43,677 nucleotides of DNA, taken from assembly GCA_018712515.1 (NCBI GenBank), contig DVGW01000021.1, positions 1 through 43,677 on the forward strand, read 5' to 3'. The translations under genes and the position numbers were made by a program. Of the stretch, positions 40,022-43,677 are shown one piece after another (within the stretch, counting starts at the first letter, position 1; every line of letters starts with the position of its first letter). Source of the stretch: Aphodovivens avicola. Its GTDB lineage: Bacteria; Actinomycetota; Coriobacteriia; Coriobacteriales; Eggerthellaceae. The notes under the pieces are model-generated. The model saw only the letters and a program-made list of their open reading frames with translations, did not search any database and was not told where the DNA came from.

Positions 40022-40906
40022 TTACAGAGCCTCGACCAGCGCGGGGATGGCGGTCTTCAGATCGCCGACGAAGCCCAGGTCGCACTGCTTGAACACCGGG
40101 GCGTTCTTGTCCTTGTTGACGGCGACGATGGTGCCGGCCTTGGTGACGCCCACCATGTGCTGCATCTGGCCGGACAGACCGAGCGCGAAGTAGACCTTGG
40201 GAGCGATGATCTGGCCGGAAACGCCCAGGTACGCCTCGCGCGGGAACCAGTCGACGCCCTCGGTGAGCGGACGGGTGCAGGCGAGCTCGGCGCCCGTCTT
40301 GGCGGCCAGGTCGCGCGCCATCTGCAGATCGTCCTGCTGCGCGAAGCCGCGGCCGCAGCCGATGACGACGTCGGCGCCCTGCAGGTTGACGCCGGAGGGG
40401 GGCAGCTCCTCGCTGCCGATCTTGGTCAGCGCGACGGCGGGAGCCTGCCACGCCAGCTCCTCGACCGCGTCGGTGCCGGTGGCGCCGGACGCGTCGAACG
40501 TGCCGGCAGCGACCGTGTACACGGCCTTGTCGCCGGCGGCCTTGGCCTGGCGCACGCCCGCGCCGCCGAAGTACATGCTGGTGGCGACGCCGTCCTCGAT
40601 GGACTGGACGTCGGTGATGGCAGCCGTGCCCAGGTGCGCGGCCAGGCGGCCGACCAGGGACAGGATGCGGGCGGCGGGCTCGGCCAGGACGACGGAGGCG
40701 CCCTCGGCGTCGAACGCGGCGTTGACGGCGACGTAGGCGTCATCGGCAACGGCGCCCTCGGGCACCGCGATGGTCAGGCACTTGTCGGCGACGCCCGTCA
40801 CAGGCGCGCCCAGCTTCGCCAGCACGACCTCGTCGGCCAGCGTACGGGCGCCGGCGCACAGCTCGCGCGCGGCGGATTCGGTTTCAGCAAGAACGAAAGC
40901 CTTCAT
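40022..40906 (-). CDS. fixB: Electron-transfer flavoprotein alpha subunit FixB
   Basis: The 294-residue protein has the FAD-binding C-terminal domain of ETF alpha: 'DVVIGCGRGF', 'REAYLGVSGQIIAPKVYFALG', 'SGQMQHMVGV' and 'IVAVNKDKNAPVF'. The N-terminal domain is shorter and more divergent. It pairs with FixA to carry electrons between an acyl-CoA dehydrogenase and FixCX. The start is the ATG at 40906 with AAAGGG upstream; it follows fixA by 26 nt. Confidence 0.95.
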   Translation of the reverse strand: MKAFVLAETESAARELCAGARTLADEVVLAKLGAPVTGVADKCLTIAVPEGAVADDAYVAVNAAFDAEGASVVLAEPAARILSLVGRLAAHLGTAAITDVQSIEDGVATSMYFGGAGVRQAKAAGDKAVYTVAAGTFDASGATGTDAVEELAWQAPAVALTKIGSEELPPSGVNLQGADVVIGCGRGFAQQDDLQMARDLAAKTGAELACTRPLTEGVDWFPREAYLGVSGQIIAPKVYFALGLSGQMQHMVGVTKAGTIVAVNKDKNAPVFKQCDLGFVGDLKTAIPALVEAL

Positions 40907-40932
40907 GTTTCGTTTCCCTTTCTGTCGATTGC

Positions 40933-41679
40933 CTACAGCGCGGCCTTGACGGCGGCGACGAACTCGTTGACGTCCTCGAACACCTTGCAGGCGCGGTCGG
41001 CCTGCTCGGGCGCCTTGACGGCGACGGTCTCGACCGCGGCGGCGGCGGGAGCGTCGGCGGCCTCGACGGTCTGAGGCTTCTTGCCGGCGGCGAGGATCTG
41101 CTTCATGCCGGCGATGCGGGGCTGCGCGACGTCGGGGGACACGGCGATGACGGCGGGAAGCGGGACCTCGACGGTCTCGACCTCGGTGGCCAGCAGGCGC
41201 TTGCAGACGACCTTGCCGTCGGCGGCCTCGACGGAGACGACCTCGGACAGGTAGGGCACGTCCAGCTTGGCGGCCAGCTGCACGCCGGTCTGCTTGGCGT
41301 ACAGGTCGGCGGAGCCGTCGCCGCAGATGATCAGGTCGAAGCCGCCCGCCTTCTCGACGAGCTTGGCCAGCTCGGCGGCGGTGGCGAACGCGTCCAGATC
41401 CGCGACGGCGTCGTCGGCCGTCATGAACAGCTCGTCGATACCGCGCGCGAGGATGTCCTTGCGCAGCTTGGTGTTGCCGCCCATCGCGGCGTTGCACACG
41501 GTGATCGCCTTGGCGGTCGTGGCCTCGTCGGCCTCGGACAGCTGGGCGGCGCACTCGATGGCGTTGAGGTCGTACGTGGAGATGACCGGCTTCGCCTTGC
41601 CGAAGTCCAGCGAGCCGTCGGCAGCGGCGACGATATCCTGGTCGTCGGCGACAACCTTGCAGGGTACAACGATCTTCAT
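40933..41679 (-). CDS. fixA: Electron-transfer flavoprotein beta subunit FixA
   Basis: The 248-residue partner of FixB has 'MKIVVPCKVVADD', 'NAIECAAQLSE', 'ITVCNAAMGG' and 'DLIICGDGSADLYAKQTGVQLAAKL', typical of ETF beta. The ETF-beta signature near 'LLATEVETVEVPLPAVIAVSPDVAQPR' is recognisable. The C-terminal 55 residues are Ala-rich and diverge from the usual family. AAAGG precedes the ATG. It is the first gene of fixABCX, with a probable promoter 138 nt upstream. Confidence 0.95.
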   Translation of the reverse strand: MKIVVPCKVVADDQDIVAAADGSLDFGKAKPVISTYDLNAIECAAQLSEADEATTAKAITVCNAAMGGNTKLRKDILARGIDELFMTADDAVADLDAFATAAELAKLVEKAGGFDLIICGDGSADLYAKQTGVQLAAKLDVPYLSEVVSVEAADGKVVCKRLLATEVETVEVPLPAVIAVSPDVAQPRIAGMKQILAAGKKPQTVEAADAPAAAAVETVAVKAPEQADRACKVFEDVNEFVAAVKAAL

Positions 41680-41817
41680 TCTTGCCTAACCTTTCTCCCG
41701 GCGCACGATGCCGCCCCTTTGGAAGGCATCCCCCGTGCGCACCGCGTGTCATACGCGATTTCGGACTTTGCCCGGATTCGAAAGCCAAGTCGTATCCGAT
41801 GGGCTTTTCTGCAAACG

Positions 41818-41823
41818 ATTATA
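41818..41823 (-). promoter_or_regulatory. -10 element upstream of fixA
   Basis: A perfect TATAAT on the minus strand stands in an AT-richer patch of the 381-nt gap 41680-42060, giving a leader of about 130 nt. No convincing -35 is seen. Confidence 0.5.
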
Positions 41824-41910
41824 AAAAGGGGCGATGGCGATTTGTTTGGGCAAAACGCGCTTCTGTATGCAAACGCGCGTTTCGAGCCCATCGCGGGGCA
41901 CTTCGCACAC

Positions 41911-41943
41911 AAAAAGAGGGACGATCTGTATCGATCGTCCCTC
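41911..41943 (-). terminator. Terminator of the acyl-CoA ligase/dehydrogenase transcript
   Basis: A perfect 10-bp stem (41916-41925 with 41934-41943, GAGGGACGAT type) is followed on the minus strand by five T residues (41911-41915). It lies about 120 nt after the dehydrogenase stop and separates that gene from fixA. Confidence 0.85.
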
Positions 41944-42060
41944 CCGTTTCCAGCGTCTTCGTCCCGCGCGCCGCCGGCCTTCCGGCAGGCGCCGGTCACC
42001 CCCGCTCACACGCTGCCGCAATGCACGGCGGCGGGGATGCCGTCTGCTTCGCCGCCTCCG

Positions 42061-43260
42061 CTAGCCGCGTGCGGCCGCGATGCGCTCCTCCGCCGCGCGG
42101 CGTTCGGAAACCCGGTTGGCGATGAGCGATTTGGCGATGAGGTGCACCATCACCTCATCGGTGCCCTGGGCGATCTGGTTGCCGCGGCAGTCCATCCAGA
42201 TGCGCCCCACGCGTGACTGGTCGGTGTAGCCGCGCCCGCCCAGGATCTGCAGCGCCTCGGATGCGACCTCGGTGGCCATGCGCGGCACGGCGCGCTTCAT
42301 CAGCGCACAGTCCAGATGGCTGCGCGAGAGCCCGGCGTCGACGGAGTCGGCGGCGTAGTAGACCAGCTGGCACATCGCGCGGTTGCGCACCTCCATGTCG
42401 GCGAGCTTCTCGCGGATCTGGGGCAGCGTCCCCAGCGTCTGGCCCTTCACCATATGGTCGTTGGCGTGGTCGAGCGCGTCGTCCATGGCGGCAAGCGCCA
42501 TGCCCATGCTCGCCGCGCAGATCAGGATGCGCCCCAGCTCGTACTGGTGCTTGAGCATGGCGTCGAGCTTGCCGTCGGTCTGGATGCGCTGCTCGGGGCG
42601 CAGCTCCACATGCTCGAACTTCAGCGTGGCGGGGGCGAGCATGGCCTGGCCCACCGTCTCGAGCGGGAAGGTGAGCACGCCGGGCGTGTCGACGGGGACG
42701 AGCCACAGCGACAGCCCGCCGTCCTCGCGTCCGTAAACGGGATCGCGCGCCAGCACCAGGGCCTCGGGCGAGAACTGGCCTCCGGAGACGAACGACTTCT
42801 CCCCGTCCAGGAACACCCCGTCGCCCTCCACGCTCACCGTGGTCTGCACGGCGGAGGCGTCGCTGCCCGCGCGCGCCTCGGAGAACGCCTCGGAGAAGCG
42901 CACGTGGCCGCTTTTGGTGAGCAGCTCCTGCACCACCTCGCGGCGCGACATCTCGCGCATGCTGTCCAGCAGCGTCATCGACAGCATGTCGTTGACGAAC
43001 GGCATCATCGCGCCGGCGCGATGGCACAGGCGCGCGATGACGGCGGATTTCTCGCCGAGGGAGCATTCGCGCCCGCCCAGGTACTCCGGCAGGCAGTACT
43101 TTCCGAGGGGGCTTTCGTAGAACGCGTTGTAGACCGTCGTGGGCACGCCGCGGGATTTGCACCACTGCTTGATGGCGTCTTCGGTGAAATAGGCGTCGCA
43201 GAACTCATCGACGGCAGCCACCGCCGCCTTCTGCTCCTGCGTCAACTCGATTGCGATCAT
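42061..43260 (-). CDS. Acyl-CoA dehydrogenase (CaiA-like)
   Basis: A 399-residue flavoprotein of the acyl-CoA dehydrogenase family. The central strands show 'FSEAFSEARAGSDASAVQT' and 'GVFLDGEKSFVSGG'. The C-terminal helical domain has 'YELGRILICAASMGMALAAMDDAL' and the FAD-binding 'QILGGRGYTDQSRVGRIWMDCRGNQIAQGTDEV' region in order. Such enzymes oxidise acyl-CoA or, as CaiA with FixAB, reduce enoyl-CoA. The Shine-Dalgarno AGGAGG overlaps the stop of the upstream CoA ligase, so the two are coupled. The context with ligase and fixABCX resembles carnitine or gamma-butyrobetaine clusters, but the substrate cannot be read from this sequence. Confidence 0.92.
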   Translation of the reverse strand: MIAIELTQEQKAAVAAVDEFCDAYFTEDAIKQWCKSRGVPTTVYNAFYESPLGKYCLPEYLGGRECSLGEKSAVIARLCHRAGAMMPFVNDMLSMTLLDSMREMSRREVVQELLTKSGHVRFSEAFSEARAGSDASAVQTTVSVEGDGVFLDGEKSFVSGGQFSPEALVLARDPVYGREDGGLSLWLVPVDTPGVLTFPLETVGQAMLAPATLKFEHVELRPEQRIQTDGKLDAMLKHQYELGRILICAASMGMALAAMDDALDHANDHMVKGQTLGTLPQIREKLADMEVRNRAMCQLVYYAADSVDAGLSRSHLDCALMKRAVPRMATEVASEALQILGGRGYTDQSRVGRIWMDCRGNQIAQGTDEVMVHLIAKSLIANRVSERRAAEERIAAARG

Positions 43261-43278
43261 GATGCCGACAGCCTCCTC

Positions 43279-43677
43279 CTACGACGGGCACAAAATGCCC
43301 TTGACATGGGCTTGCAGCGCTTTTTTGTCGATTTTACCATTCCCCAAACGGGGGAACTCGTCCATCCTCATCACCAGGTCGGGGATCTTGCACTTCTCGA
43401 TCCTGCCCTTGGCGTACTCCCTCATGGCGAACATCGAGAGGTCCGCATCCTCGTTCATGATGACGCACAGGCACGTGCGCTCGCCCAGATCAGGATCGGG
43501 ATATCCCACGAGACAGCACTCGGCGACCTGGGGGTGGTCCTGGTAGGTGTTCTCCACCTCGGCGGGGTAGATGTTGATGCCGCCGCGGATGATCATGTCC
43601 TTGACGCGACCGTCAACCCACACGTAGTTGTCCGCATCGACCCAGCCGATGTCGCCGGTGTGGAGCCACCCCTCGGC
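43279..43677 (-). CDS. Acyl-CoA ligase, AMP-binding family, C-terminal part (5' end outside the window)
   Basis: The minus-strand frame is open to the right edge, giving the last 132 residues of an ANL-family ligase. The hinge motif 'GWLHTGDIGWVD' and the C-terminal domain 'DGRVKDMIIRGGINIYPAEVE' are clear. The catalytic lysine motif near the end reads 'RLGNGKIDKKAL'. It activates a carboxylic acid to its CoA thioester with ATP. CaiC-like enzymes fit the neighbourhood. It ends 18 nt before the dehydrogenase start. Confidence 0.92.
   Translation of the reverse strand, partial: AEGWLHTGDIGWVDADNYVWVDGRVKDMIIRGGINIYPAEVENTYQDHPQVAECCLVGYPDPDLGERTCLCVIMNEDADLSMFAMREYAKGRIEKCKIPDLVMRMDEFPRLGNGKIDKKALQAHVKGILCPS

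Overview
The window is GC-rich with short, AT-richer promoter islands. Its gene content suggests an anaerobic actinobacterium of the class Coriobacteriia, close to Eggerthellaceae. The pointers are a fused SecDF, a methionine aminopeptidase with an N-terminal SEC-C zinc motif, a T-box in front of pheST, two class A penicillin-binding proteins, an argCJBD-R-GH cluster, and FixABCX next to acyl-CoA genes. This placement is inferred from gene content and style, not from a database search. Nearly all genes lie on the minus strand. The plus-strand exceptions are the helicase at the left edge, one PBP, gshA, the FKBP isomerase and a GNAT acetyltransferase.

Layout, left to right. (1) 1-7.5 kb: C-terminal part of an Lhr-like helicase, fused secDF, and a large U32-family protein. 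(2) 7.5-12.7 kb: an envelope block with two convergent, paralogous class A PBPs and a small lipoprotein directly behind the second. (3) 13-16.4 kb: an accessory-looking patch with an SGNH hydrolase, a resolvase-type serine recombinase, and a class II Fic protein with an elaborate operator-like promoter. The fic gene sits between two 57-bp direct repeats. (4) 16.4-25.3 kb: arginine biosynthesis, transcribed argC-argJ-argB-argD-argR-argG-argH, with no argF. (5) 25.4-31 kb: gshA-like ligase, FKBP isomerase, map, and a CLC-family/two-TM channel pair. (6) 31-35 kb: T-box-controlled pheST. (7) 35-38 kb: a small unknown protein, GNAT, endonuclease IV and a HAD phosphatase. (8) 38-43.7 kb: fixX, fixC, fixB, fixA, an acyl-CoA dehydrogenase and a CoA ligase cut by the right edge. 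Together these look like an activation and redox pathway for an unknown acid, coupled to the quinone pool.

The most unusual content is between genes. Several families of palindromic intergenic repeats occupy the gene junctions, especially in the arg cluster. In two of them (22358-22525 with 30792-30905, and 17880-18029 with 21190-21338 and 30935-31030) a conserved core is enclosed by long self-complementary arms. The arm sequence differs from copy to copy while the pairing is kept. That pattern fits selection on a folded RNA or hairpin DNA, and I do not recognise either family. The other main candidate is the Fic/serine-recombinase patch with its four-half-site promoter array.
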